Assembly: GCA_945881865.1 (NCBI GenBank)
Contig: CAMCVK010000013.1
Span: forward strand, 18,838-82,837
DNA length: 64,000 nt
DNA from: Fimbriimonas ginsengisoli Gsoil 348
GTDB taxonomy: Bacteria; Armatimonadota; Fimbriimonadia; Fimbriimonadales; Fimbriimonadaceae
Direction: 5' to 3'
Shown in pieces: positions 1 through 7,608 of this stretch (position 1 is its first letter; every line of letters starts with the position of its first letter). The translations under genes were made by a program, and so were the position numbers. The notes beneath the pieces are model-generated. The model did no database searches. It was not told the origin of the DNA and saw only the letters and a program-made list of their open reading frames with translations.

Positions 1-146
1 ATGTCGACGGTGTGATCCGGCTTAAATTCGGCAGATCCGCCCGGGACGTCCCACTTACCCAAGACCTTCGCTTCTGGGTTAGAGCAACCCGCCATGACCA
101 TGATTCCCAAAAGTGCCATGGCACCGAGAGCTACGCTTCGTTTCAC
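1..146 (-). CDS. Putative lipoprotein, N-terminal part (runs off the window)
   Basis: The ORF track misses this gene because its start is GTG. The reverse strand reads GTG-AAA-CGA from base 146 and stays open to base 1, giving about 48 codons. A KRS charged start and a hydrophobic stretch are followed by a MAGC lipobox, so the mature protein would be lipid-anchored at the Cys. After the Cys comes a short GKW...EFKPDHTV segment, a pattern seen in small lipocalin-like or META-like lipoproteins, but the family cannot be fixed from this piece. A purine-rich GGGAGC precedes the GTG. The 3' end lies outside the window. Confidence 0.6.
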   Translation of the reverse strand, partial: MKRSVALGAMALLGIMVMAGCSNPEAKVLGKWDVPGGSAEFKPDHTVD

Positions 147-184
147 GCTCCCATTATCCTCGCGATGGCGCGCCAAATGCTGAA

Positions 185-928
185 TCATTCTTGTGTCCGT
201 TGGTAAATGCGAACGACGGCCCTCATGAGATGCGTTACGCCCGCGAATCCGAGCAACACCAAAAAGCCCAGACCCTCGGAAAACATCCAAAAAATCATGA
301 GCGCAATCGCGGCGGCGTAGACCCAGCGCCACAGAAAGCGCAGGTACGGCTCCAATCCCGCCATGGCCAGCGCAAGGCCGGTGCCGACGATGGCCACGTT
401 CGGCTTATAGCCGATGGGGACAAGCGGCTCCCACATGGCTTCGGTAATGATGCCAAACGCGATGAGCCCAAGGCCGTAGAACGCGAGCAGCAGAATCTTC
501 GTGTCCGTCGCCGGCAGCGTGATCGGCTCCTTAAAGTCTTCCCACCGAATCGGCTCGCGCTTCTTCTTGATCGGAGGCGAATACTCCGGGTACTGCGTCC
601 ACAACGGCGGCTGGGCCGCAAAGTCCATTGGATTCCTGGCGAGCAAGGGAGGAGCCGCAACGGGCGGCAGAATCGGCGGCGGCGGCGCATCGTACTGCGG
701 ATAGGCGGGAAGCTCCGGCGTGGTTTCCGGGCGGGCGTCTTCAAATCGATCCGGTGCGTCCGTTGGGCTGAAGAGGTGATGCTCCGGGATCGGCGGCGGC
801 GTGTCGTACTGCGGTTTAGCGTCATCGAACCGATCGGGCTCCGTCGCTGCGCTGTAGGCGTGATGGTCTGCCACCGGCTCTGGAGATGGACTCGATTCAA
901 ACGATGGTGGGTCTTGGGGATCCTGCAT
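185..928 (-). CDS. Pro-rich membrane protein of unknown function
   Basis: A 247-residue protein in two halves. Residues 1 to about 135 are hydrophilic and rich in Pro, Asp and Glu, with repeated DRF(D/E)DA and PPP motifs, and look disordered. A basic KKKRE patch then leads into three or four hydrophobic segments (about residues 145-165, 175-192 and 205-238), so the tail is probably membrane-embedded with the Pro-rich part in the cytoplasm. No catalytic motif is visible and I do not recognise the family. The ATG at 928 is divergent from the ABC ATPase, with about 127 bp between them. The stop is 39 bp before the start of the partial lipoprotein on the same strand, so the two may be co-transcribed. 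Confidence 0.7.
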   Translation of the reverse strand: MQDPQDPPSFESSPSPEPVADHHAYSAATEPDRFDDAKPQYDTPPPIPEHHLFSPTDAPDRFEDARPETTPELPAYPQYDAPPPPILPPVAAPPLLARNPMDFAAQPPLWTQYPEYSPPIKKKREPIRWEDFKEPITLPATDTKILLLAFYGLGLIAFGIITEAMWEPLVPIGYKPNVAIVGTGLALAMAGLEPYLRFLWRWVYAAAIALMIFWMFSEGLGFLVLLGFAGVTHLMRAVVRIYQRTQE

Positions 929-964
929 ACGCCGTCGTCCGGGCTTCCTAGCTTAACACGTGGA

Positions 965-1007
965 ATTCTTGCTTGTTACCAAAGGCCCAAAACTTCCCGG
1001 CAAGAAT
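965..1007. promoter_or_regulatory. Inverted repeat in a divergent intergenic region
   Basis: ATTCTTGC (965-972) and GCAAGAAT (1000-1007) form a perfect 8-bp inverted repeat with a 27-bp spacer, between two divergent genes. It could be an operator, but nothing else supports this and chance cannot be excluded. Confidence 0.25.
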
Positions 1008-1055
1008 GTGCGGTCCCGGGACACCCTTGGCTTGCGGGTAGCGTATTACCCATTC

Positions 1056-1805
1056 ATGGGCAAGGCGATTATTGAAACGAAGGGTCTCAGCAAACGGTAT
1101 GTCATGGGAGATCAGGTCGTCAACGCACTCAAAGACGTCAACCTGACGATTGAGCAAGGCGAGTTTGTTGCCATCATGGGCCCGTCTGGCTCCGGCAAGT
1201 CGACGTTTATGAACCTCATCGGGTGTCTTGACCGTCCCACAGCCGGCGAATATTTGCTGAACGCAGAGGCGGTTGCTTACATGGAAGACAACCAGCTGGC
1301 CGAAATCCGTAACAAGTACATCGGCTTCGTGTTCCAGAACTTTAACCTTTTGCCCCGAACGACGGCTCTTAAGAACGTCGAACTTCCGCTGATGTACGCC
1401 GGTGCCAAGAACCGCTCCCAGCGCGCCAAGAAAGCGCTGGAGATGGTCGGTCTCGCCCAGCGAATGGATCACACGCCCGCGATGCTCTCGGGTGGCCAGC
1501 AGCAGCGCGTTGCCATCGCCCGCGCCATCGTGAACGAACCGGTTTTGATCCTTGGCGACGAGCCGACCGGAAACCTAGACTCGCGCACCTCCGAGGAGAT
1601 CATGGCGGTGTTCCAACAGCTCAACCGCGAGGGCAAAACGGTCGTAATCGTTACCCACGAAGAGGACGTTGCGCTGCACTGCAAGCGGATCATCCGGTTT
1701 AAGGATGGAGCCGTGCGGGTGGATGAGAAGGTGGCGGTTCAGACCGACGCGCGCGAAGTATTGAAGATGATGGACACGCCGGAAGGCGGAAAAGTAGCCG
1801 CCTAA
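1056..1805 (+). CDS. ABC transporter ATP-binding protein, LolD/MacB type
   Basis: A 249-residue ABC ATPase. Walker A is GPSGSGKST (about residues 41-49), the signature is [14 protein letters not shown], and Walker B is [10 protein letters not shown] where most relatives have LADEPTG. Sequence and length fit the MacB/LolD/FtsE class that powers extraction or efflux by permeases with large periplasmic domains. The ATG at 1056 is preferred over the track start at 960 because homology begins at [13 protein letters not shown] and a TATTAC hexamer lies six bases upstream. No permease is next to it, so its partner must be elsewhere. The stop codon overlaps that of the convergent TPR gene (CTAA). Confidence 0.88.
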   Translation: MGKAIIETKGLSKRYVMGDQVVNALKDVNLTIEQGEFVAIMGPSGSGKSTFMNLIGCLDRPTAGEYLLNAEAVAYMEDNQLAEIRNKYIGFVFQNFNLLPRTTALKNVELPLMYAGAKNRSQRAKKALEMVGLAQRMDHTPAMLSGGQQQRVAIARAIVNEPVLILGDEPTGNLDSRTSEEIMAVFQQLNREGKTVVIVTHEEDVALHCKRIIRFKDGAVRVDEKVAVQTDAREVLKMMDTPEGGKVAA

Positions 1806-2356
1806 CCGGCGGCTTTCTTTCTTTCTTTCGCTCGCTTCAGGTTCTGGACGGCCGACAGATCCTTCGGGTAGAGCTTTAGGTAGCGCTCCCACACTTTGAT
1901 CGACTTGTCGTAATTCTTCATCCGTGAGTGCGCGTTCGCCACGATCCGGAACAAGTTTGGGTGAGCCTTATCGGTGAGGGCGGGTTCGGCGACGGCAAGC
2001 GCTTTGGCGAACTCCCGCTTGATGAAGAGCGATTGCGCCTCCATTAGCGCACCGTCCGGGTCCTTCGGGTTGTTCTTCACGTAGCGGCGGTAAGCGGCGC
2101 GACCGGCCTCCGGCTGTTGCACGTTTTCTAGCATCCAGCCAAGATTGCTGGCGGTTTCGTAGTCGTTCGGATACAGGCTGGCCTGGAAGCGCAACGACTG
2201 GATGATCTTCGGATAGTCGCCCCGCTCGAACCAAACATCGGACTGCTGGTTGATGCGGTTGTAGGCGGCGACCCAGACGGATCGGACCCGAGGAGACTCC
2301 ACTTCTGGCGCCGGGCCGCCGAGCAGCAAGAGAGGAAGCATCGCGACGCTGTTCAT
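1802..2356 (-). CDS. TPR-repeat exported protein
   Basis: A 184-residue protein. A short hydrophobic N-terminus (MLPLLLLGG) suggests export, perhaps as a non-cleaved anchor. The rest reads as tetratricopeptide helices with landmarks such as YPNDYETASNLGW, NPKDPDGALMEAQ and YPKDLSAVQNL, i.e. about four to five repeats. TPR scaffolds bind partner proteins, but no enzymatic domain is visible and the partner is unknown. The C-terminus is very basic ([11 protein letters not shown]). A TAGAAT hexamer lies upstream of the ATG. The gene is convergent with the ABC ATPase and divergent from the RNase H gene, only 36 bp away. Confidence 0.75.
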   Translation of the reverse strand: MNSVAMLPLLLLGGPAPEVESPRVRSVWVAAYNRINQQSDVWFERGDYPKIIQSLRFQASLYPNDYETASNLGWMLENVQQPEAGRAAYRRYVKNNPKDPDGALMEAQSLFIKREFAKALAVAEPALTDKAHPNLFRIVANAHSRMKNYDKSIKVWERYLKLYPKDLSAVQNLKRAKERKKAAG

Positions 2357-2392
2357 GGGCAGTCCAGATTCTACGCCGAATCCCGCATACTT

Positions 2393-3043
2393 GTGGCCGT
2401 GGCAGGTCTAGATCCGTTCAACGGTCGAATTGGCGTGGATGAAAGCGGAAAGGGCGATTTCTTTGGGCCTTTGGTCGTGGCCGCGTGCTACGTTGGGCCA
2501 GAACACGTGGCCGAACTGGAAGGCGTGAAGGACTCGAAAAAGCTCACCGACCCGCAGGCGATCCGGTTGGCGGCGATCATTCGGCGGGTCTGCCCCCACG
2601 AGGTCATCGGCATTGGACCCACGAAATACAACGAGCTTTACGAAAAATTTAAGAACCTGAACAAGTTGCTGGCCTGGGGCCACGCCCGCGCGATTGAGAA
2701 CGTCCTCGAGAAACAGGAGGCCCACTTGGTGATTTCCGACCAGTTTGCCGCCGGGGGCGATGTCGTGAAGCGGGCTCTCTACGAAAAAGGAAAGGCCGTG
2801 GAGTTTCGCTCGATGGTGCGCGCCGAGGCGGATTTGGCGGTCGCGGCGGCGTCGATCTTAGCGCGGGCTGAGTTCTTGAGCCGACTTCGTAAGCTCAGTG
2901 AGGAGTTTGGAATCGAACTCCCGAAAGGGGCCACGAACGTGATTGGCCCCGGAAAGCGATTTGTGCAGATGCATGGCCCGGCGGCGTTGTCGCAAGTGGC
3001 AAAAATGCACTTCCGGACCGCCGGGCAAGTTTTGGCTGGCTAA
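2393..3043 (+). CDS. rnhC: Ribonuclease HIII, catalytic domain only
   Basis: Cleaves RNA in RNA-DNA hybrids. The HIII-type motif DESGKGDFFGPLVVAA starts at about residue 17, followed by VKDSKKL, an Asp in VISDQF and a Glu in VRAEADLAVAAASI, giving the D-E-D-E active site of type III rather than the D-E-D-D of type II. RNase HIII usually has about 300 residues with an N-terminal TBP-like substrate-binding domain. Here there are only 216, and the upstream TPR gene 36 bp away leaves no room for that domain. The start is GTG at 2393 or GTG at 2399; CATACT just upstream would suit a leaderless start at 2399. Confidence 0.85.
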   Translation: MAVAGLDPFNGRIGVDESGKGDFFGPLVVAACYVGPEHVAELEGVKDSKKLTDPQAIRLAAIIRRVCPHEVIGIGPTKYNELYEKFKNLNKLLAWGHARAIENVLEKQEAHLVISDQFAAGGDVVKRALYEKGKAVEFRSMVRAEADLAVAAASILARAEFLSRLRKLSEEFGIELPKGATNVIGPGKRFVQMHGPAALSQVAKMHFRTAGQVLAG

Positions 3044-3044
3044 C

Positions 3045-3680
3045 TTATTTAGCTTGGCCGCCGGTAAGGGCAACGCGAAGCTCGATCGAATCGCCAACGA
3101 CCTTCGACGTTCGCTCATCCTGGGGTCCGATCGCGAAGTCCTTTCGGCTGATCGTGAAGTCGGTGCGGAGCTTGAAGGTGTCGCCCTGCATCCCGCCGCG
3201 GGTTCGGTCGGCAAGACCGCCCTTGATGTGCTGGACCGTTACCGGCGTCGTGACTTCCTTCGTGATGCCGCGAACCGTGAGGTCGCCCGTTACGACGGCC
3301 ACGAGTCGGCCGGCCTTGTTGGCCTTTCCGGCCTTGACCTTCTTCAGCTTGAACTCGATGGTCGGGTACTTCGTGGTATCGAGCCACTGGCCGCCTTGAA
3401 TGTGCTCGGACATCAGGGCAACCGGTGCCGCGATGGTCTTGGCGTCGATGACGAGGGTGCCGCTGCTCTTGGCCGGGTTCGCCGGGTCGAACACAAGGGT
3501 GCCCGAGACGCCGCTTGCGGAGCCGGCAATCGGCTCAAGCGGGGAGTCGATGAACCACTGCACGCTGTTGATCTTCTTCGGGTCGGAGAAGTCGAATTTG
3601 AGGGCACCGGGGGCTTGGGCAAGGGCCGGAAGCACGAGGGCACCTACGAGGACGGAGCTGATAATTAGACCGCGTTTCAC
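3045..3680 (-). CDS. YceI-like exported protein
   Basis: A YceI/lipocalin-fold protein. After a signal peptide (KRGLIISSVLVGALVLPALA, cleavage near AQA) comes the typical core: SEHIQGGQWLDTTKYPTIEF, then GDLTVRGITKEVTTPV, then DFTISRKDFAIGP. Family members bind isoprenoid-like lipids in a beta-barrel in the periplasm; the ligand here is unknown. The GTG at 3680 is preferred because it puts Lys-Arg directly before the hydrophobic core; the track start at 3704 adds eight residues (MRSGIVED). Length, about 211 residues, is normal. It is convergent with rnhC with one base between the stops. Confidence 0.85.
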   Translation of the reverse strand: MKRGLIISSVLVGALVLPALAQAPGALKFDFSDPKKINSVQWFIDSPLEPIAGSASGVSGTLVFDPANPAKSSGTLVIDAKTIAAPVALMSEHIQGGQWLDTTKYPTIEFKLKKVKAGKANKAGRLVAVVTGDLTVRGITKEVTTPVTVQHIKGGLADRTRGGMQGDTFKLRTDFTISRKDFAIGPQDERTSKVVGDSIELRVALTGGQAK

Positions 3681-3714
3681 ATCCTCTACTATGCCCGACC
3701 GCATCCCTTGCGTT

Positions 3715-3840
3715 GCACTAGGCTACGAAAAACTTCCGCAGATCCCAATACTTCGCAAGGATATTCGAGCCTGGGTACCGCTTTGCCAACGATCCGATGG
3801 CCGCCCACTCGGTCGCCCGGTAGGGATACGGCGGCACGAA
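3715..3840 (-). repeat. Direct repeat, left copy: displaced 3' end of the DUF5107-TPR gene
   Basis: These 126 bp match 5866-5991 at 125 positions (only G3803/T5954 differs; offset 2151). Both copies include the stop codon and three bases beyond it. On the minus strand this copy encodes a C-terminal tail ending YWDLRKFFVA. Just inward (3841 to about 3855) the two copies stay similar in protein (AETTGF versus AEATGF) but differ at third codon positions, and further inward similarity is lost. It has no start codon or body of its own, so it is a gene-end fragment. The pair brackets the low-GC island at 3841-5865. Confidence 0.9.
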
Positions 3841-3935
3841 ACCGGTCGTCTCGGCGAAACGCGCCGGTGGTCGGGAGTATGAACTTCGGCACGCTCCAGG
3901 AGCATTGCCTGTTGTATTCTCTTTACTAACCGCGT
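3841..3935. other. Short non-coding junction at the left edge of the island
   Basis: About 95 bp between the left repeat and the ATPase start. It holds a short degenerate continuation of the tail similarity and then the probable promoter of the ATPase. No gene is seen; the minus-strand ORFs across it are read-through of the repeat fragment. Confidence 0.5.
3922..3927 (+). promoter_or_regulatory. Candidate leaderless -10 element of the island ATPase
   Basis: TTTACT followed by eight bases and then the ATG at 3936. The spacing matches that of many other genes in the window; no -35 hexamer is evident. Confidence 0.45.
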
Positions 3936-5297
3936 ATGCGCAATTCGACGACGAGACCTTCTTCAGACGAGACGAGCCAAACAACGCGGCTTATTAGTCG
4001 CATCACGTCGGTCAAGGTCGGTGGATTCAAGGCAATTTCTCAGGTCAAAGACATTGAGATCGGCTCGCTAACGATTCTGGCCGGGGCAAATAGTTCCGGC
4101 AAGTCGAGTGCACTTCAGCCTTTGCTTATTCTGAAGCAGACCATCGATGACCATTTGGGCGGTTCAGACTTAGTCTTGGCAGCCGGACATACAGATTTCA
4201 CCGACAAGGAGCAGATTTTGTCGAAGTCGTCCGAAAACGGGGACCCTTACCCGCTCACGATTGGGTTGACCGTTAAGGACTACTCAATGCGCCAAACTTA
4301 TCGTTCAGTGAACAGCAATCCACTAGCGATAGCTGCCATTTTATACAGTTCTCCACACTTTCACCCGGACGGTCTGGCGTTAGCGCCCGAAATGACTTCG
4401 GAAGACATAAAGCGGGCAATAGATAATTGGTTTCGCCAAAGCCCAGAATCATTCCGCCCGCCCAATTTGCGCCCTAAGGTTGATAGCGGAATTCTATCTG
4501 TGGCAATGGATACCACGGAAGATAGTGCGAACCTTAAGATCATAGGTACGGACGAGCCTGCAGCAGTGGCGATGTCTTTTCCATTTCCATTTATAACGGC
4601 CCTATCTCGCGTTCTTCACGTAAAGGGGGTGCGAGGCTTGGGGCGGCAACCCCGCTTTACTCCTCCGCGAGGGGATCTGTTTCCTGGCCCGATTGAACTC
4701 TATGCAGCTTCGCTACTGTTAAAGTGGCAAGAAGATAGGGACGCACGACTGGATCAGCTCCGCGCTCAGCTCGCTAAGCTTGCCCTCACCGCATCGATCA
4801 GTGCCAAGTCAATCAACGACTCCACCGCAGAAATTTCGGTCGGGCGATCACTGGCTCATCCCGATGAATTGGTGAGCATCGCCGACGTGGGCTTTGGCGT
4901 TTCTCAGGTGCTGCCGGTCCTACTCGCGTTGTTGGCCGCAGAGCCCGGCCGCCTTGTCTACATCGAGCAGCCCGAAGTTCATCTCCATCCGAACGCCCAA
5001 GTTGCCCTCGCCCAGATCATTTGCGAAGCGGTCCAGAAAGGCATTCAGGTTGTGATGGAGACACACAGCGAGCTAATGCTTTTGGCCGTTCAAACGGCTG
5101 TTGCGAAGCAGGAACTCGATCCGTCGCAAGTTGTCCTGCACTGGTTTTCTCAGAGTAAGGAAACCGGAGAAACGCAGATCGACTCTCGAAAGCCCGAGCC
5201 AGATGGTAGTTTCGGAGATTGGCCCGTAGATTTCTCGGCCGTAACAATGGATGCCCAGCTGGCCTATCTCCGAAGCGTGCATGCGATCGCAGACTGA
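3936..5297 (+). CDS. AAA/OLD-like ABC-class ATPase, first gene of a two-gene island
   Basis: A 453-residue SMC/ABC-type ATPase of the AAA_15/AAA_21 group. VGGFKAISQ and the Walker A GANSSGKSS (about residues 50-58) open it. A long variable middle follows, then ADVGFGVSQVLPVLLAL (signature-like), Walker B LVYIEQPEVHLHP and an H-loop METHSE. The tail with DGSFGDWPVDFS resembles the DUF3696 end of such ATPases. Relatives act in anti-phage and toxin systems (OLD, AriA of PARIS, PtuA of Septu), typically sensing phage or DNA and controlling a nuclease. The PIN-like gene starts 5 bp downstream, and a direct repeat flanks both. Hand counts of sampled lines give roughly 50% G+C against about 60% nearby, suggesting acquisition. 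The ATPase fold is sure; a defence role is inferred. Confidence 0.88.
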   Translation: MRNSTTRPSSDETSQTTRLISRITSVKVGGFKAISQVKDIEIGSLTILAGANSSGKSSALQPLLILKQTIDDHLGGSDLVLAAGHTDFTDKEQILSKSSENGDPYPLTIGLTVKDYSMRQTYRSVNSNPLAIAAILYSSPHFHPDGLALAPEMTSEDIKRAIDNWFRQSPESFRPPNLRPKVDSGILSVAMDTTEDSANLKIIGTDEPAAVAMSFPFPFITALSRVLHVKGVRGLGRQPRFTPPRGDLFPGPIELYAASLLLKWQEDRDARLDQLRAQLAKLALTASISAKSINDSTAEISVGRSLAHPDELVSIADVGFGVSQVLPVLLALLAAEPGRLVYIEQPEVHLHPNAQVALAQIICEAVQKGIQVVMETHSELMLLAVQTAVAKQELDPSQVVLHWFSQSKETGETQIDSRKPEPDGSFGDWPVDFSAVTMDAQLAYLRSVHAIAD

Positions 5298-5302
5298 GAC
5301 CA

Positions 5303-5824
5303 ATGACAATTGTTGTTGACGCAGATATCGCCTGTTCTGCCGGGGGTCAAGCAGGGAAATCCATTTGTTGCACTGAAATCCTGAAGGCAATAAACGATGA
5401 AGGCTTCCATATCCATTTTGGTCCGATACTCAGGGACGAGTGGTTTCGGAATATGAGTGCCTACGCCCGGACCTGGTACGTCACCATGCGGGCGCGGAAT
5501 CGGCTCGACCTCAGAGAAGCGGAGGAATGTCAGCTCCTTGGAGAGCATTTGCGAAGCCTTCCTTTGTCTCACAATCACAGCGGAATAATGCGGAGGGATC
5601 GCCACCTGGTAGATGCAGCCCTCGTGAGGGATTTCCGTATCGTCAGTGGGGATAAGAAGGCTAGGAATGCCTTTCGGACCACGGCATTACCAGCCGTGCC
5701 CCTTCTAGAATCAATCTACTGGGCTCAAGCGGATGATGGAAGTGCGGGTGAAGCATGTATTCAATGGCTTCGAGGCGGTGCCCCCGATGACGAGACGTTA
5801 ATGCTCCACTGCGAAATCAACTGA
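5303..5824 (+). CDS. PIN-like nuclease/toxin candidate, partner of the island ATPase
   Basis: A 173-residue protein starting at ATG 5303, five bases after the ATPase stop, so translation is probably coupled; the track start at 5219 lies inside the ATPase. The start IVVDADIA gives the first Asp of a PIN-type site. Further on, RRDRHLVDAALVRDF and then IVSGDKKAR fit the later acidic residues of PIN domains (pattern D..L..AAL...I.S.DK). A candidate second acidic residue lies in the FGPILRDEW segment. PIN proteins are metal-dependent RNases, common as toxins and effectors. I do not recognise the exact family. The C-terminus after LLESIYWAQ is unassigned and may contact the ATPase. Confidence 0.65.
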   Translation: MTIVVDADIACSAGGQAGKSICCTEILKAINDEGFHIHFGPILRDEWFRNMSAYARTWYVTMRARNRLDLREAEECQLLGEHLRSLPLSHNHSGIMRRDRHLVDAALVRDFRIVSGDKKARNAFRTTALPAVPLLESIYWAQADDGSAGEACIQWLRGGAPDDETLMLHCEIN

Positions 5825-5865
5825 TCAGCGGTCGATAAACTCGAAACACGGCACCAGAACGTAAG

Positions 5866-5991
5866 GCACTAGGCTACGAAAAACTTCCGCAGATCCCAAT
5901 ACTTCGCAAGGATATTCGAGCCTGGGTACCGCTTTGCCAACGATCCGATGGCCTCCCACTCGGTCGCCCGGTAGGGATACGGCGGCACGAA
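5866..5991 (-). repeat. Direct repeat, right copy: 3' end of the intact DUF5107-TPR gene
   Basis: Second copy of the 126-bp repeat. It covers the last 40 codons and the stop of the DUF5107-TPR gene plus three bases downstream. Base 5865 (G against T at 3714) marks the sharp outer edge. The intact gene thus keeps a complete 3' end while a second 3' end lies 2.15 kb away, the layout left by elements that insert at gene ends. Confidence 0.9.
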
Positions 5992-7557
5992 CCCCGTTGC
6001 CTCCGCCGCCGCCAGGTGCATGCCGATTTCGATCTCCATCGACGTCCGCCGCGCAAACGCATGGGCGAGCAGAAACCGCAAAACCGGAAGGTCCACATGC
6101 CGAATGGCTTCGTCCAGCCAGCGGATCGCTTCGTCGTCTTGCCCCATTTCCAGCAGCATGCAGGCGACCTCAACGAGCTCATCCGGGCGGTCCTTCATCG
6201 GCGCGACCAGCGGGGAGCCTTCTTTGCCAAAGCCGCCCGTGCTTTGGGCGAGAAAAGCCTCGGCGCGGAAGACCGGCTCCATCGGGGCCAGAAAGTGTCC
6301 GTTGGGAAGGATGCTGCTTTCGTTCTCGGCGGCCTCGGAGTCGCGCCGCTCGGCAAGCGCCCAGCCCCACCAGGCCAGCGGGTCTTCGGCGTTGAATAGC
6401 AGCGATCTCTCGAACGCGGCTTGGGCGCGCGGAAAGTCGTGCGCCATGAGCGCTCGACGCCCGAGTTCTCGGTAGGCAAGATGCCGACGCGAGACGTCGA
6501 ACGTTGCTTGCATCAGCCGGGTGTCATCGAGATCTTCCGGCAACGAGATGGGAACCGGCGCGATCATCTCCTCGCACGGCACGGTCTGCCACTCGGGGTC
6601 CGTCGGCAGCGGAAGCTCCACCAGCCCCTCAATTCGAATCGGCTTCATCGGATCCAATTCGAGCGAGCCCGACTCGTCCGAGATCGAAACCACTTCGGTA
6701 ACGAGGATCTCGGTCAGGTCGTCGCTTTCAAAAATCGCTCCCGCCCGGACGCAGCGCGTAACGCCCGCGAGACCCGAGATCGGGCAGAACCGAACGGACC
6801 ACACATCCCGCTGGTACGGGGCAAGAAATGCCGGAGACGCGAATCGGGCCGCGACGAGGTTCCCGGTTTGGCCACTCAGCCGCTCCAGCGGCAGTGATCC
6901 GGCAAATGCCGCAATCCCCGCCTTTTGCGCAGAATCATAAATCCAGTTGCCCCGCGCTTTCGATGCGTCTGATCCGAACCAGATAAACGCCGGCGCGTAG
7001 TCTGCCGCCTGGTTGGTCCGGTTGTAGACGGTGACCTCAAGCGTCAGCTCGGCCCGATCGGCCGGAAGCGTCCAGTGGAGGTGGTAGCTGAGGCCGGTCG
7101 CCGAGGTCGCCTCGGCAAACCAGACTCCGGCGGTGCCGTCTTCCGAAGGGAGATCGAGCCGGTGCTCGACCGGGGCGAGTTCGGTTGGATGATGCGTTCC
7201 GACCAGAACGAAGCGACCGCCCATCGGCCAATGAATCCCGCGCGGGCCACCCGCACGAGGCTCACTCGGACTCGGAAGGAGCTCGGTCTCGGTGCGCTTA
7301 TCGAAGAACGAAACGGGGCGACCGCCGAGGTCCGGCGCAAATGTAACGCGGACGAGCGCGTTCTCCAACACCACCGTCGGCAGCGTTCGTGTCTCATAGG
7401 CGCCGCCCCACTCTAGCGAAGGGAATGGGTACGACGACGCCAAAAAGCCGGGTTCACCGGGCGCGACAGAAGCGAGTTGCGGGACGGCGATTTCGATGCC
7501 ATCCTCAAAGGCTTCGGCCGGGGTCCAGGCGGTTGAGGGCGTCTCGTCTTCGGGCAT
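5869..7557 (-). CDS. DUF5107 domain and TPR protein
   Basis: About 562 residues. The first 350 resemble the DUF5107 beta-sandwich: LENALVRVTFAPDLGGRPVS followed by DKRTE, and later AFIWFG. This domain recalls the N-terminal modules of sugar-handling enzymes and usually precedes TPRs; no reaction is established. The C-terminal 200 residues hold TPR-like helices (RELGRRALMAHDFPRAQAAF, and a second set around ACMLLEMGQDDEAIRWLDEA). The track start at 7566 is a TTG lying within a TACCCT hexamer; the ATG at 7557, eight bases after that hexamer, is the better start. There is no signal peptide, so it is cytoplasmic. Its 3' end is duplicated at 3715-3840. Confidence 0.82.
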   Translation of the reverse strand: MPEDETPSTAWTPAEAFEDGIEIAVPQLASVAPGEPGFLASSYPFPSLEWGGAYETRTLPTVVLENALVRVTFAPDLGGRPVSFFDKRTETELLPSPSEPRAGGPRGIHWPMGGRFVLVGTHHPTELAPVEHRLDLPSEDGTAGVWFAEATSATGLSYHLHWTLPADRAELTLEVTVYNRTNQAADYAPAFIWFGSDASKARGNWIYDSAQKAGIAAFAGSLPLERLSGQTGNLVAARFASPAFLAPYQRDVWSVRFCPISGLAGVTRCVRAGAIFESDDLTEILVTEVVSISDESGSLELDPMKPIRIEGLVELPLPTDPEWQTVPCEEMIAPVPISLPEDLDDTRLMQATFDVSRRHLAYRELGRRALMAHDFPRAQAAFERSLLFNAEDPLAWWGWALAERRDSEAAENESSILPNGHFLAPMEPVFRAEAFLAQSTGGFGKEGSPLVAPMKDRPDELVEVACMLLEMGQDDEAIRWLDEAIRHVDLPVLRFLLAHAFARRTSMEIEIGMHLAAAEATGFVPPYPYRATEWEAIGSLAKRYPGSNILAKYWDLRKFFVA

Positions 7558-7565
7558 TTGTTTCA

Positions 7566-7571
7566 AGGGTA
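7566..7571 (-). promoter_or_regulatory. Candidate leaderless -10 element of the DUF5107 gene
   Basis: On the minus strand TACCCT, then eight bases, then ATG at 7557. It decides the start codon against the TTG at 7566. Confidence 0.4.
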
Positions 7572-7608
7572 CCGGCCAAAGTCAGGACCTGTGCGATACT
7601 GGAGGGAG

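Noticed and set aside
113-1075. 320-aa plus-strand ORF
   Set aside because: It is antisense to the membrane protein gene and the partial lipoprotein, is extremely Arg-rich, and has no motif; high GC gives such shadow frames.
3718-3984. 88-aa minus-strand ORF ending like the DUF5107 protein
   Set aside because: Only its last 45 or so residues come from the duplicated gene end; the rest is antisense to the island ATPase, so it is a fragment and not a gene.
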